Below are positions 44,806-53,250 of a DNA stretch of 64,000 nucleotides, in pieces; within the stretch, counting starts at the first letter, position 1, and each line of letters opens with the position of its first letter. This DNA is from Mycobacterium sp. 050128. GTDB taxonomy: Bacteria; Actinomycetota; Actinomycetes; Mycobacteriales; Mycobacteriaceae. The notes beneath the pieces were generated by a model that had not been told where the DNA came from, made no database searches, and saw only the letters and a list, made by a program, of their open reading frames with translations. A program made the translations under genes and the position numbers. Where the stretch lies: contig NZ_JAZGLW010000001.1 in assembly GCF_036409155.1 (NCBI RefSeq), positions 1,302,001 through 1,366,000 of the forward strand, read 5' to 3'.

Positions 44806-46368
44806 CTAGCCGCCGGTGAATTGATCCGCGGGGTAATCGATTTCGGCATTGGTCAGCCGCCGCGGAGCAACGCCGGTGTGGTGCAGCCAGTCGCGGGTTC
44901 GCAGTCTCCAGGTCCGGCGCGCGTATTCCAGTGCGGTGTAAGGCCATTGGGTGACGATCCGGCCCGTCGGCGAGCGAAAGTAACTGTCGCACCGAGTCCA
45001 GATGGTGCGCTCCAAGTCCGCGGAAAGCTGCTCGTTGTAACGATTTTCGGCTTCGGCGCGCACATCGAGGTAACCGCCCCGGCGCGCCAACCGAGTGACC
45101 GCGCTGGTCACCAGGCGCGCGCCGGCTTCCAGGATGTAGACGATCGAGTTTCCGCCCTGGTTGGTGTTGGGGCCGTACAACATGAAGAAGTTCGGGAAGC
45201 CGCTGACCGCCACGCCCAGGTACGCGGTGGGATCGTCGCCCCAACGCTCGTGCAGGCGCTGCCCCGCACTGCCGACCACGTCGATCCCCGACAGGTAGCG
45301 CGACGTCTCGAATCCGGTCGCCAGCGCGATCGCGTCGACCTCGACGACCTCCCCCGCGGCCGTAACGACCGACGTCTCGGTGATCCGATCGATCGGGTCG
45401 GTGACGAGCGCGACATTGTCTTGCTGCAGCGCCCGGTAGTAGTCGTCGCCGAGCAGCACCCGCTTACAGCGGAACGGATAGTCCGGCGTCAGGGCGCGCC
45501 GCAGCCGTTCGTCGGCTACGGTGCGCTCCAGGAACGAGGTAGCGATCTGGGTGCGCGCGGTGACCACCGGGTCGTCGGCGAAGGTCGCGGTGTTGTCGTG
45601 CAGCAGTTTCCAGATCTGCCAACGGGCGCGGCGTACTGCCAGCGGGTTGCGCCGGAACTCCGCCAATTCGGTTGCGCTGTAAGGGCGGTCCTCCTTGGGA
45701 ACCATCCATGGCGGGGTGCGTTGAAAGACCGTCACGTGCGCGGCGGCCTTCGCCAGTTCGGGAACGAGTTGTATCGCACTGGCACCGGTGCCGATCACCG
45801 CCACCTTCTTGCCCGCCAGCGCGAAGTCGTGATCCCACTGGGCGGTGTGCATGACGAAGCCGCGAAAATCGTTGAGCCCCGCGATATCGGGCAGCTTCAG
45901 CGATCCGAACAATCCGACCGCGCAGACCACCGCGTCGGCGGTCAGCGTGCTGGTACGGCCATCGCGTTCCAGCCGGCACTCCCAGCTCCAGGTATCCGCA
46001 TTCCATTCCGCCGATCGCACCCTTGTCTCCAGCCGCAGGTGCCGGCGCAAGTCGAAGTCGTCGGCCACAGTTTCCAGGTAGGCAAGGATCTCGGGCTGCC
46101 GAGCGTAGGTCCGGCTCCAGGACTTATTGTGCGCGAACGAAAACGAGTACAGGTGGCTCTGGACATCACACGCCGCGCCGGGGTAGGTGTTGCGCCGCCA
46201 GGTACCGCCGACGCCGTCGTCGGCCTCGATGATCACCAGGTCGTCGATACCGGCCCGGCGCAGTGCCACCGCCGCACCCAGCCCGCCGAATCCCGCGCCG
46301 ATGATCGCCACCCTGGGTGAGCGTCGCCGCCGGGTCGCCGCGCGGACCCGGCCGAGGAGATACTTCAC
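44806..46368 (-). CDS. Flavin-containing (Baeyer-Villiger-type) monooxygenase
   Basis: This 520-residue FAD/NADPH monooxygenase has an FAD-binding IIGAGFGGLGAAVALRRAG, the BVMO fingerprint FRGFVMHTAQW and an NADPH-site IGTGASAIQLVPELA. It inserts oxygen next to a ketone carbonyl or hydroxylates. The GTG start overlaps the upstream monooxygenase stop by four bases (GTGA). It is the third gene of a TetR-BVMO-BVMO unit, with both enzymes probably acting on related substrates. The exact ketone is unknown. Confidence 0.87.
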   Translation of the reverse strand: MKYLLGRVRAATRRRRSPRVAIIGAGFGGLGAAVALRRAGIDDLVIIEADDGVGGTWRRNTYPGAACDVQSHLYSFSFAHNKSWSRTYARQPEILAYLETVADDFDLRRHLRLETRVRSAEWNADTWSWECRLERDGRTSTLTADAVVCAVGLFGSLKLPDIAGLNDFRGFVMHTAQWDHDFALAGKKVAVIGTGASAIQLVPELAKAAAHVTVFQRTPPWMVPKEDRPYSATELAEFRRNPLAVRRARWQIWKLLHDNTATFADDPVVTARTQIATSFLERTVADERLRRALTPDYPFRCKRVLLGDDYYRALQQDNVALVTDPIDRITETSVVTAAGEVVEVDAIALATGFETSRYLSGIDVVGSAGQRLHERWGDDPTAYLGVAVSGFPNFFMLYGPNTNQGGNSIVYILEAGARLVTSAVTRLARRGGYLDVRAEAENRYNEQLSADLERTIWTRCDSYFRSPTGRIVTQWPYTALEYARRTWRLRTRDWLHHTGVAPRRLTNAEIDYPADQFTGG

Positions 46369-48209
46369 GGCCCGGCTCGGCGAATGTCGAGCCCGGCCAG
46401 ATCGCCCTGCGCCCGCCAGGACTCCAGGATGTCGGCGTATTCCGTTGGCGTGCCGAAGAAGAAGCTGCCCTGCCGGGTCTTGGCGTCCGCCTTGCCCTCC
46501 CGGTTGTAGTAACCGGGCGTGCAGGTCTTGGCGCGTTCGGCGGTCGCGGTCGAGCGCGCGACCACCGTGTCGACCCAGGCTGCTTCGGCGGCCGACGACG
46601 CCTCGACCTCGGTGACGCCGTGTTCGAGGGCCCACGCGATGATCCAGGCGGCGTGGGTGGCTTGCACGTCAAGCAGGTACGGGAAATTCACCGTCAATCC
46701 CGCCTGCGAGATGCTTTCGATGAAGCAGTTGGGGAAACCGTTGGCGCACAAGCCCTGGAAGGTGCGCACGCCGTCACTCCAGCGCTCGGTCAGGCTCACG
46801 CCGTCCCGGCCGATCAGGTCGAAGCCGGTGCGGCGGCTGTAATCGGTGCCGACTTCGAAACCCGTGGCGAAGATCAGGCAGTCGAGCTCGTAGGCCACGC
46901 CGTCGACGACAACGCCGGACTCGGTGATTTGCTCCACACCGAGACCGCGAGTGTCGACCAGTGTCACGTTGTCCCGGTTGAAGGTTTGCAGGTAGTCGTC
47001 GTGGAAGCAGGGGCGCTTGCAGAAGTATCCGTACCAGGGTTTGAGCGCCTCGGCGGTGGCCCGGTCGGCGACGATGCCGTCGATTCGGGCCCGGATTTCC
47101 TCCATCTTGGCGAAGTCCGCGAGCTCGATGTCGCGGCCGCGCTGCTGCGGGTCCACCGACCCGTCGCCGTCGTGACGCATCACCGGCAGCTTGCGGGTGA
47201 TGCTCGTCCAGGCGTCGGCGACGAGGTCCTCGGGCGCCTGCCCGCCCGCGGTCAGGATCTGAAAGTTCTGGATGCGCTCGCGTTGCCAGCCCGGCCGTAA
47301 TGTGTTGACCCACCGCGGATCCGTGGCCGCGTTCGCGCGCACGTCGACCGACGAAGGTGTGCGCTGGAAGACGTACAGCTGCTGCGCGGCGGCCCCCAGA
47401 TGCGGCACGCATTGAACCGCGGTCGCGCCGGTGCCGATGATCCCGACGCGCCGGCCGGCCAGGTTCTCCAGCTTCTCGCCGGTGTAGCCGTAATCCCAGC
47501 GGCTGGTGTGGAACGTGTGGCCGCGAAACGATCCCAGACCGGGAATGCCGGGCAGTTTGGGTTTGGCTTGATACCCGTTGGCCATCGAGACGAACTTGGC
47601 CCGCATCTCGTCGCCCCGATTGGTGCGAATGATCCAGCGGGATTCACCTGGCGCCCAACGTATCTCCTGCACGTCGGTGCGCAGGCAAGCGTCGCGGTAC
47701 AGGTCGTATTGTTGCGCGATGCGCTGGCAGTGCGCAAAGATCTCGGCGCCCTTGGCGTATTTCTCCACCGGGATGTAGCCGAGTTCCTCCAGCAGCGGGA
47801 TGTACACGTAGGACTCGACGTCGCAGGCGATTCCCGGATACCGATTCCAGTACCAGGTGCCGCCCACGTCGGCCGCCCGGTCGATCAACCGGACACTTTT
47901 CACGCCGAGCTCGCGCAACCGCACGCCGGTCAGTAGCCCGCCGAAGCCGGCTCCCACGATCGCGACGTCGACCTCGTCGGTACGCGGCTCGCGGGTAAAT
48001 TCCCCGTCGACCCAAGGATCTTCGGCGAAACGGGCGAAGTCACCGGCAATCTCCACGTACTGGTCGATCCCGTCGGGCCGCAACCGGCGCGCGCGTTCCT
48101 CGGCATACTTGCGCCGCAGCGCATCGACGTCGAACGCGCACCCAACAGTTTCGGTCAACTCCCGACTCCGCTCTTCGTGCGTCGACTCTATAATCAATCG
48201 CTTGATCAT
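46365..48209 (-). CDS. Baeyer-Villiger monooxygenase
   Basis: This 614-residue monooxygenase has a GxGxxG FAD site (AIVGAGFGGLLTGVRL), the BVMO fingerprint FRGHTFHTSRWDY, and an NADPH site IGTGATAVQCVPHLG. Length fits the larger (cyclopentadecanone/phenylacetone-type) BVMOs with an N-terminal extension. The ATG at 48209 begins one base after the upstream TetR stop. It is coupled to the second BVMO. A role in steroid or terpene ketone oxidation is plausible but not shown. Confidence 0.9.
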   Translation of the reverse strand: MIKRLIIESTHEERSRELTETVGCAFDVDALRRKYAEERARRLRPDGIDQYVEIAGDFARFAEDPWVDGEFTREPRTDEVDVAIVGAGFGGLLTGVRLRELGVKSVRLIDRAADVGGTWYWNRYPGIACDVESYVYIPLLEELGYIPVEKYAKGAEIFAHCQRIAQQYDLYRDACLRTDVQEIRWAPGESRWIIRTNRGDEMRAKFVSMANGYQAKPKLPGIPGLGSFRGHTFHTSRWDYGYTGEKLENLAGRRVGIIGTGATAVQCVPHLGAAAQQLYVFQRTPSSVDVRANAATDPRWVNTLRPGWQRERIQNFQILTAGGQAPEDLVADAWTSITRKLPVMRHDGDGSVDPQQRGRDIELADFAKMEEIRARIDGIVADRATAEALKPWYGYFCKRPCFHDDYLQTFNRDNVTLVDTRGLGVEQITESGVVVDGVAYELDCLIFATGFEVGTDYSRRTGFDLIGRDGVSLTERWSDGVRTFQGLCANGFPNCFIESISQAGLTVNFPYLLDVQATHAAWIIAWALEHGVTEVEASSAAEAAWVDTVVARSTATAERAKTCTPGYYNREGKADAKTRQGSFFFGTPTEYADILESWRAQGDLAGLDIRRAGP

Positions 48210-48210
48210 A

Positions 48211-48858
48211 TCAAGGACTCGGCGGTTGTTCCCCAAATAAGGCACCCCTGACCAGCACCTTCGCCGACCTCAAAGCGGCGTGGTAGTCCTGCGGCGGGAG
48301 CGTTGCCGCCAGCTCCGTCAGGCCATAGACCAGCGCGTAGATCGCCGCGACCACCGCCCGTGAATCCGGATGATCACCCAGCTCGCCGCGCTGGCGGGCG
48401 TCCTCGACGACGCCCTCGATGATCTCGCGGAACGCTTCGAACCCCGGGTTTCCCGGTCGCCCGCGGGACTTCGGCCGCAGCGGCGCCGCAACGGTTTCTG
48501 CCCGGATCGCGAACTCGAACGCGGCCAGGTCCGGGTACTCATGCATCAATTGGCCGGATTCGTCGAGCACCGCTTCGATCCGTTCGACGATGTTGCCCGG
48601 TCCTTCCGCGGCCCGGCGCAGCCGGGGCATGGCCGTGTCGGTTCTGGCCGCGACGGCCGCCTTGATCAGTTCGGATTTGTTCGGAAAGTAGTTGTACAGG
48701 CTGGCGCTGGTCATGTCGGCCATGCGGGCGATCTCGCGGATCGTCGCCTTGGGGTAACCCGCCTGCGCCACACATTTCATCGTCGCGACGATGATGCGGC
48801 GGCGGGTCTCTTCGCCACTGGCGCCGACGGGACGACCCAGCTGTGTCTTCGCTCGCAT
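48211..48858 (-). CDS. TetR family transcriptional regulator (paralogue 1)
   Basis: This 215-residue regulator has the N-terminal DNA-binding domain TQLGRPVGASGEETRRR, then ATIREIARMADMTSASLYNYFPNKSEL. The N-terminus is strikingly similar to the second TetR at 49.6 kb. The ATG at 48858 is chosen because the longer frame runs into the divergent TRIC gene. Downstream lie the two BVMO genes with almost no gap, so it is probably autoregulated with them. A palindrome lies 35-51 bases before its start. Confidence 0.9.
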   Translation of the reverse strand: MRAKTQLGRPVGASGEETRRRIIVATMKCVAQAGYPKATIREIARMADMTSASLYNYFPNKSELIKAAVAARTDTAMPRLRRAAEGPGNIVERIEAVLDESGQLMHEYPDLAAFEFAIRAETVAAPLRPKSRGRPGNPGFEAFREIIEGVVEDARQRGELGDHPDSRAVVAAIYALVYGLTELAATLPPQDYHAALRSAKVLVRGALFGEQPPSP

Positions 48859-48893
48859 GGTTGCCCACCCTTCGACCGCGGGCGCAGTACAAC

Positions 48894-48909
48894 GTCGAAT
48901 ATATTTGAC
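48894..48909. promoter_or_regulatory. Candidate TetR operator
   Basis: GTC-G-AATATATT-T-GAC is a 16-base palindrome with one mismatched pair. It lies between the divergent TetR-BVMO and TRIC-TetR units and could be bound by either TetR paralogue. Confidence 0.55.
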
Positions 48910-48937
48910 CGACCGATGAATCCGGAGGTGAGCGGCC

Positions 48938-49636
48938 GTGAACCTCGCGTTGGGGGAGTTCTCGCGCGCTATCGACTTGGCCGGCGTATTCGTCAACGCC
49001 GTACTCGGTGGCGTCGTGGCGCGCGAATTCCGCATGGACCCTGTGGGATTCGTTGCGCTCGCAATTCTCTCGGGACTCGGCGGCGGCTTGATCCGAGACA
49101 CGCTGTTGCAGCACGGGCCGCCGGTGGCATTGACGGACACCCTTTACGTGGTGGTTGCGCTGGCGGGAGCGGCGGTCGCGTTCTTGATACCGCTGCGAGC
49201 GCGGCTGTGGTCGCTGACCTATCCGGTAGTCGATGCGCTCGCGTTGGGCACCTGGGCGGTGGCGGGCGCGGAGAAGACGTTGGCAGCCGGATTATCTTGG
49301 CTCCCAGCGATTTTGCTCGGCACGATTAGTGCCGTCGGCGGTGGCGCACTGCGAGACCTGGCGGTGAACCGCACTCCGGCGATCTTCGGCGGCAATACGC
49401 TCTACGCGACACCCGCTGTGGCGGCGAGCGGCACCGTGGTGCTGCTCTCCCGGTACGGTCAGGCGCCGCTGGGTGAATTGGCGGGGATTGTCGTCGGCTC
49501 AGGCTTGTGCCTGCTGGCTCGATGGCGGGGCTGGCGACTCGCAGAGAGTTTTACCACCGACTACTACCTGACACGGCGGAAGCGGACGTGGCGCATCCGG
49601 ATCAGCAGGCGAGCGCGCCGCCCCGACGACCGGTGA
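48938..49636 (+). CDS. TRIC family cation channel (UPF0126/YadS-like)
   Basis: This 232-residue protein of the bacterial trimeric intracellular cation channel family has about seven hydrophobic segments. Two repeats of the glycine-rich motif are visible: ILSGLGGGLIRDTLL and ISAVGGGALRDLAV. It would form a trimeric K+/Na+-type channel in the plasma membrane. The GTG follows GGAGGTGAG. The C-terminus is basic. The downstream TetR start overlaps its stop by four bases, so they are co-transcribed; that genetic link between a channel and a TetR is unusual. Confidence 0.85.
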   Translation: MNLALGEFSRAIDLAGVFVNAVLGGVVAREFRMDPVGFVALAILSGLGGGLIRDTLLQHGPPVALTDTLYVVVALAGAAVAFLIPLRARLWSLTYPVVDALALGTWAVAGAEKTLAAGLSWLPAILLGTISAVGGGALRDLAVNRTPAIFGGNTLYATPAVAASGTVVLLSRYGQAPLGELAGIVVGSGLCLLARWRGWRLAESFTTDYYLTRRKRTWRIRISRRARRPDDR

Positions 49637-50241
49637 CTCAGCTCGGGCGCCCGGTTGGGGCGGACAGCGAGGAGACCCGCCGACGGATCATCACCGCCGC
49701 AATGCGCTGCGTGGCCGAGGTCGGCTACTCGCAGGCGACCATCCGTGAGATCGCCCGGGCCGCCGAGATGACCAGCGGCAGCCTGTATCACTACTTTCCG
49801 AACAAGTCCGAACTGCTCACCGCGACCGGCGAGGAGATCGAGGCGATCGTCGCGCCGCGGCTGTGGGCGGCCGCCGCGCGGCACGAGAACGTCATCGACC
49901 GGCTAGACGCGGTGCTCGACGAGTCGACGCGCCTGGTCCGCGACTATCCCCACCTGACCGGGTTCTTGCGAGCCCTGCGCGCCGCGGGCACAACGAGATC
50001 GCCCGGATCCAAGGCGTTGCACGACGTCGTGTTCGAGATCGTCGACGATGCCCGGCAACGCGGGTCACTGTCCGGCGAGACCGACACCCGGTCGACGGTC
50101 GAAGCGATCTGCGCGCTGACCCGGGGGCTGTCGGAGCAAGCGGACAGTTTGGCGCCGCAGACCTACCAAGCCGCGCTGGTTTCAGCCAAAAGCCTCATCC
50201 GGGGAACGCTGTTCGCGCAACGCGTCACCGAGCGTCCATAG
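49633..50241 (+). CDS. TetR family transcriptional regulator (paralogue 2)
   Basis: This 202-residue regulator begins GTG ACT CAG (VTQLGRPVGAD) and has the helix-turn-helix ATIREIARAAEMTSGSLYHYFPNKSEL. The first 60 residues are nearly the same as in the other TetR at 48.2-48.9 kb, while the C-terminal domains differ. The start overlaps the TRIC stop (GTGA). Its 3' end overlaps the convergent DUF417 gene by 60 bases. It probably recognises the same or a similar operator. Confidence 0.9.
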   Translation: MTQLGRPVGADSEETRRRIITAAMRCVAEVGYSQATIREIARAAEMTSGSLYHYFPNKSELLTATGEEIEAIVAPRLWAAAARHENVIDRLDAVLDESTRLVRDYPHLTGFLRALRAAGTTRSPGSKALHDVVFEIVDDARQRGSLSGETDTRSTVEAICALTRGLSEQADSLAPQTYQAALVSAKSLIRGTLFAQRVTERP

Positions 50242-50685
50242 CGCCACCCCGATCAGCACCAGGTCCTTGAGCAGGAATTGGCCCGGCAGTGCCGACAGCA
50301 CTGGCAGGCCGGCGGCGTGCGTCGAGACCACACCGGGCGTGGTGAACAAAAAGCTCAGCGTCCCAAGAAACAGCACCACCGCCAGCGCGCTTCCCACCGC
50401 TGACACGCGTGGCCATAATGGGCGTACCGCAATGAGAAGGGCCGCAACGATTTCCATCGTCCCCAGCCCACGGGCAACGGTCGTGACGCTGAATACGTCA
50501 TAGACCCAGCTCATCAGTGGGTTGTGTTCGATCAGCACCCGGGATTCCATCTTCACGTACTTGCCGAACCCGATCCAGGCCAAGACGACGACCAGCCCGT
50601 AGCGACTGATTAGGTGGCCCAAGCGGATCAGCGATTCCGAGAGGGAGTGCGTTGCTGCGATGGGGACGGCGCTGCGGGTCATCAT
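50182..50685 (-). CDS. DUF417 family membrane protein (YkgB-like)
   Basis: This 167-residue membrane protein has the DUF417 signature VVLAWIGFGKYVKMES and NPLMSWVYDVFS, and four hydrophobic segments. The family is related to DoxX-type membrane proteins. It starts MMTRS, so either adjacent ATG may be used. It overlaps the convergent TetR gene by 60 bases. Role unknown; stress or redox links are suggested for relatives only. Confidence 0.82.
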   Translation of the reverse strand: MMTRSAVPIAATHSLSESLIRLGHLISRYGLVVVLAWIGFGKYVKMESRVLIEHNPLMSWVYDVFSVTTVARGLGTMEIVAALLIAVRPLWPRVSAVGSALAVVLFLGTLSFLFTTPGVVSTHAAGLPVLSALPGQFLLKDLVLIGVALWTLGDALREQRSPDEAFG

Positions 50686-50743
50686 TTACGTCCTTCGGTG
50701 GGCTGGCCTTCCGAAGGAGCCACGATTCAGACCGCGATCGCGT

Positions 50744-51220
50744 TCACGATCTCCCGGCGTAGCGATCGCGCAGCTTGGCCAACGTTGCTTCGATACCCGA
50801 CGCGTTGCCCTTCGCGTATCCCATCCGCTCGTAGTACTTCAGGCTGTTCTTGATCGGACCCGCGTCGCGGTAGTCGAAGGTCTCGGTGACCCGGGTCAGG
50901 GTCGGCGAGAGCGCTTCGAATTCCCAACGCCAGCTGTGGCCCACCGGGTGGCGCCATTCGACCACTTCGTTCGGCTTCAGCGTGGTTATGGTGCTGGTGA
51001 TGCGGTAGGGCACGCCGAACATCTTCATCTTGGTCGAAAACCTGGACCCGACAACCATTTCGGCCGGCATGGAGATGTTGTCGCAAACCGTGCCCGAACC
51101 GTCGAGCTCGCAATGGCGCCTGGGATCGGCCGCAAAGGCATACAGCTCCGAGGCCGGGGCGGCCACTTCGACCGATCGGCTCACTTGTCGGGGTCCTGCG
51201 TCGACAACGGTGACAGTCAT
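50744..51220 (-). CDS. SRPBCC family protein
   Basis: This 158-residue SRPBCC protein has the START-like pattern: [20 protein letters not shown] near the N-terminus, the HSWRWEF strand and a final helix. AAAGGAGACATC precedes the ATG, a strong ribosome binding site. It stands between a DUF417 gene and a LysR gene on the same strand, with 37 bases to LysR. It may bind or cyclise a hydrophobic ligand. Confidence 0.82.
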   Translation of the reverse strand: MTVTVVDAGPRQVSRSVEVAAPASELYAFAADPRRHCELDGSGTVCDNISMPAEMVVGSRFSTKMKMFGVPYRITSTITTLKPNEVVEWRHPVGHSWRWEFEALSPTLTRVTETFDYRDAGPIKNSLKYYERMGYAKGNASGIEATLAKLRDRYAGRS

Positions 51221-51257
51221 GATGTCTCCTTTCGCCTAGCCGGAAGCCTAGACCCGC

Positions 51258-52223
51258 CTAGTCTTGCGGTTCCGGGATGTTGGGGTCCCACACGGGAGAG
51301 GGCACGAAGCGGGCGGGCCAAAAGTTCGATTTGGTCAATCGGGCGACCTCTTCGCGCAGCACTATCCCGATTTTGGTGGCAAACTCGCGCGGCAGTTCCA
51401 GCGCCGCGGTCGCGCCCACGCCGAGCTGGTGGTTGATCTCCGGATCGCAAATCGGCGCGCTGCGCAGCCGCCCGGCTTCGACCTCCGCGCCGCATGCCGC
51501 CGGCGGCAGGACCGCATATCCGAGGCCCGCCTCCACCAAATGCTTGGCAGCCTCCAGTGAATCTGTCGAAAAGCGCGCCGTAAGGGCTACTTTCACGCGC
51601 AGCGCGGTGTTCTCCAAGGTGTTGCGGATGCCGGTCTGCGCGCTGGGCATGACCAGCGGCACGCTGGCCAACTCGCTGAAGTGAACGGGATTCGCGGGCG
51701 AGAGATCCGAAGCCGGGCCGCCCACCAGCATGAGGTCCTCGACGAGGAGCTGACGGTAGAACAGCCGGTCGTCGGAGAACGGATTGACGACCGCGAGATC
51801 GATCGCGCCTTTGAGCATCCGCTGCACCAGGTCGTCGGTTTCGGCGACAGCGAGGTGAAAGTGCACGTTCGGAAACGCGGTGCCGAGGCTGGCCATCAGC
51901 GGTGCGGCCAGGACACCGGCGGCGGTGGGCACCATGCCGAACAGCAGTCCGCGCTCGATGCGGGCCAGCGGTGATCCCGCGTAGCGAACCGCAAGCTCCA
52001 GCTGACGCAGCGGCGCCGCCGTCGACGACCGCAGGCGTTCGCCCTCTTCGGTCAGATGGACGCCGCGGCGGGTCCGCTCGAACAGGGTGATGCCGAGGTC
52101 TTCCTCCAGCAGCCGGATCTGGCGGCTGAGCGCCGGCTGGGCGATGCCCAGCACGGTGGCCGCGCGGGAGATCGAGCCTTCCTCCGCGATCCGCAGGAAG
52201 TACTTGAGCCGGTGGGTATCCAT
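51258..52223 (-). CDS. LysR family transcriptional regulator
   Basis: This 321-residue LysR protein has the scaffold MDTHRLKYFLRIAEEGS and the recognition helix QPALSRQIRLLEEDLG, and a C-terminal binding domain with GLGYAVLPPAACGAEVE. The ATG at 52223 is chosen because the longer frame runs into the divergent promoter. It is divergent from the five-gene SDR/sulfotransferase-like operon with 150 bases between, and is its likely activator. A 9-base palindrome GGTATTACC lies at 52276-52284. Confidence 0.9.
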   Translation of the reverse strand: MDTHRLKYFLRIAEEGSISRAATVLGIAQPALSRQIRLLEEDLGITLFERTRRGVHLTEEGERLRSSTAAPLRQLELAVRYAGSPLARIERGLLFGMVPTAAGVLAAPLMASLGTAFPNVHFHLAVAETDDLVQRMLKGAIDLAVVNPFSDDRLFYRQLLVEDLMLVGGPASDLSPANPVHFSELASVPLVMPSAQTGIRNTLENTALRVKVALTARFSTDSLEAAKHLVEAGLGYAVLPPAACGAEVEAGRLRSAPICDPEINHQLGVGATAALELPREFATKIGIVLREEVARLTKSNFWPARFVPSPVWDPNIPEPQD

Positions 52224-52275
52224 CGCTTCCAGATCTACCAGCCATACAAAACCGGCATGACTGGTTTCCCGAATT

Positions 52276-52284
52276 GGTATTACC
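52276..52284. promoter_or_regulatory. Short palindrome in LysR/SDR divergent region
   Basis: GGTA-T-TACC lies 53 bases upstream of the LysR start and 90 bases before the SDR start, in the usual LysR binding interval. It is short and could be chance. Confidence 0.3.
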
Positions 52285-52373
52285 TCACGCCTCCGATCCG
52301 GCCATATCGTCGGCGATGTGGGCATGGCGCCCTGATGCGATGCCGTGTGGGTCTGGCTGGGAGGTCGGCTTCA

Positions 52374-53249
52374 ATGCAACTGCAAGACGAACAGGACTGG
52401 GTGCAATTGCTGGGGCTGGACCGGCTTCCCGAGCACATCATCGGAAAGCGGGTCACCGAGCTGATGGACCTGTCCGGCAAAAGGGCGTTTGTGACCGGCG
52501 CCGGGGGCGACGGCCTGGGGCAGGCGATCGCCAACCGGCTGGCCGGCTGCGGCGCCGACGTGGCGCTGATCGGCCGGACGTTCGAGAAGGTGCAGCGCCG
52601 CGCCAAGGAGGTCGAGCAGCGCTGGGGTGTGCGAGCCATCCCCGTCAAGGCCGACATGTCCGATTGGGACGAGGTGCACGGCGCCGTCACGCGGGCGCAC
52701 GACGAACTCGGCGGTCTGGACATCATGGTGAACAATCCCGTAATGGTCGCGGCCGGCCCCTTCGAGAACCAGACCAAAGAGGAGATCGATTACACCGTCC
52801 TGGGCAGCCTGACGATGATGATGTACGGCGCGCATGCCGCGCTGCAGTACATGCTGCCGCAGGGCTCGGGAAAGATCGTCAACATCGGATCGGTCGGCGG
52901 GCGCATTCAGCAGCGCGGTCTGGTCGTCTACAACGCGTGCAAGGCCGGGGTCATCGGGTTCACTCGCAACCTGGCCCACGAGGTCGCCCTGCGCGGCGTC
53001 AACGTGTTGGGCGTGGCCCCGGGCATCATGATCAAAGCCGATATGCGCCAGTACCTGCTCGACCCGCAGAACGACCAGCACCGCGCCGGCCGCGGCGCCA
53101 TTCACGAGGCGATCACCAACCAGGTCCAGCTGGGGCGCGCCTCGCTGCCGGAGGAAGCCGCCAACATGGTCGCGTTCCTGGCCTCCGAGGCCGCCGACTA
53201 CATGTGCGGCCAGACCATCGATGTCGCCGGCGGCCAGTGGATGGGCTGA
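52374..53249 (+). CDS. SDR family oxidoreductase
   Basis: This 291-residue SDR has an unusual cofactor motif TGAGGDGLGQAIA, MVNNPVMVAAG in place of NNAG, the serine region IGSVGGRIQQ and the catalytic YNACKAG. An N-terminal extension of about 30 residues (QLQDEQDWVQLLGLDRLPEH) precedes the fold. GGGAGGTCGG precedes the ATG at 52374. It opens the operon of five genes and is one base from the sulfotransferase-like gene. Confidence 0.87.
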   Translation: MQLQDEQDWVQLLGLDRLPEHIIGKRVTELMDLSGKRAFVTGAGGDGLGQAIANRLAGCGADVALIGRTFEKVQRRAKEVEQRWGVRAIPVKADMSDWDEVHGAVTRAHDELGGLDIMVNNPVMVAAGPFENQTKEEIDYTVLGSLTMMMYGAHAALQYMLPQGSGKIVNIGSVGGRIQQRGLVVYNACKAGVIGFTRNLAHEVALRGVNVLGVAPGIMIKADMRQYLLDPQNDQHRAGRGAIHEAITNQVQLGRASLPEEAANMVAFLASEAADYMCGQTIDVAGGQWMG

Positions 53250-53250
53250 G

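Noticed and set aside
46365..46635. N-terminal extension of the second monooxygenase
   Set aside because: That part is an antisense-like, arginine-rich frame within the upstream monooxygenase; a GTG start at 46368 overlapping the previous stop is better supported.
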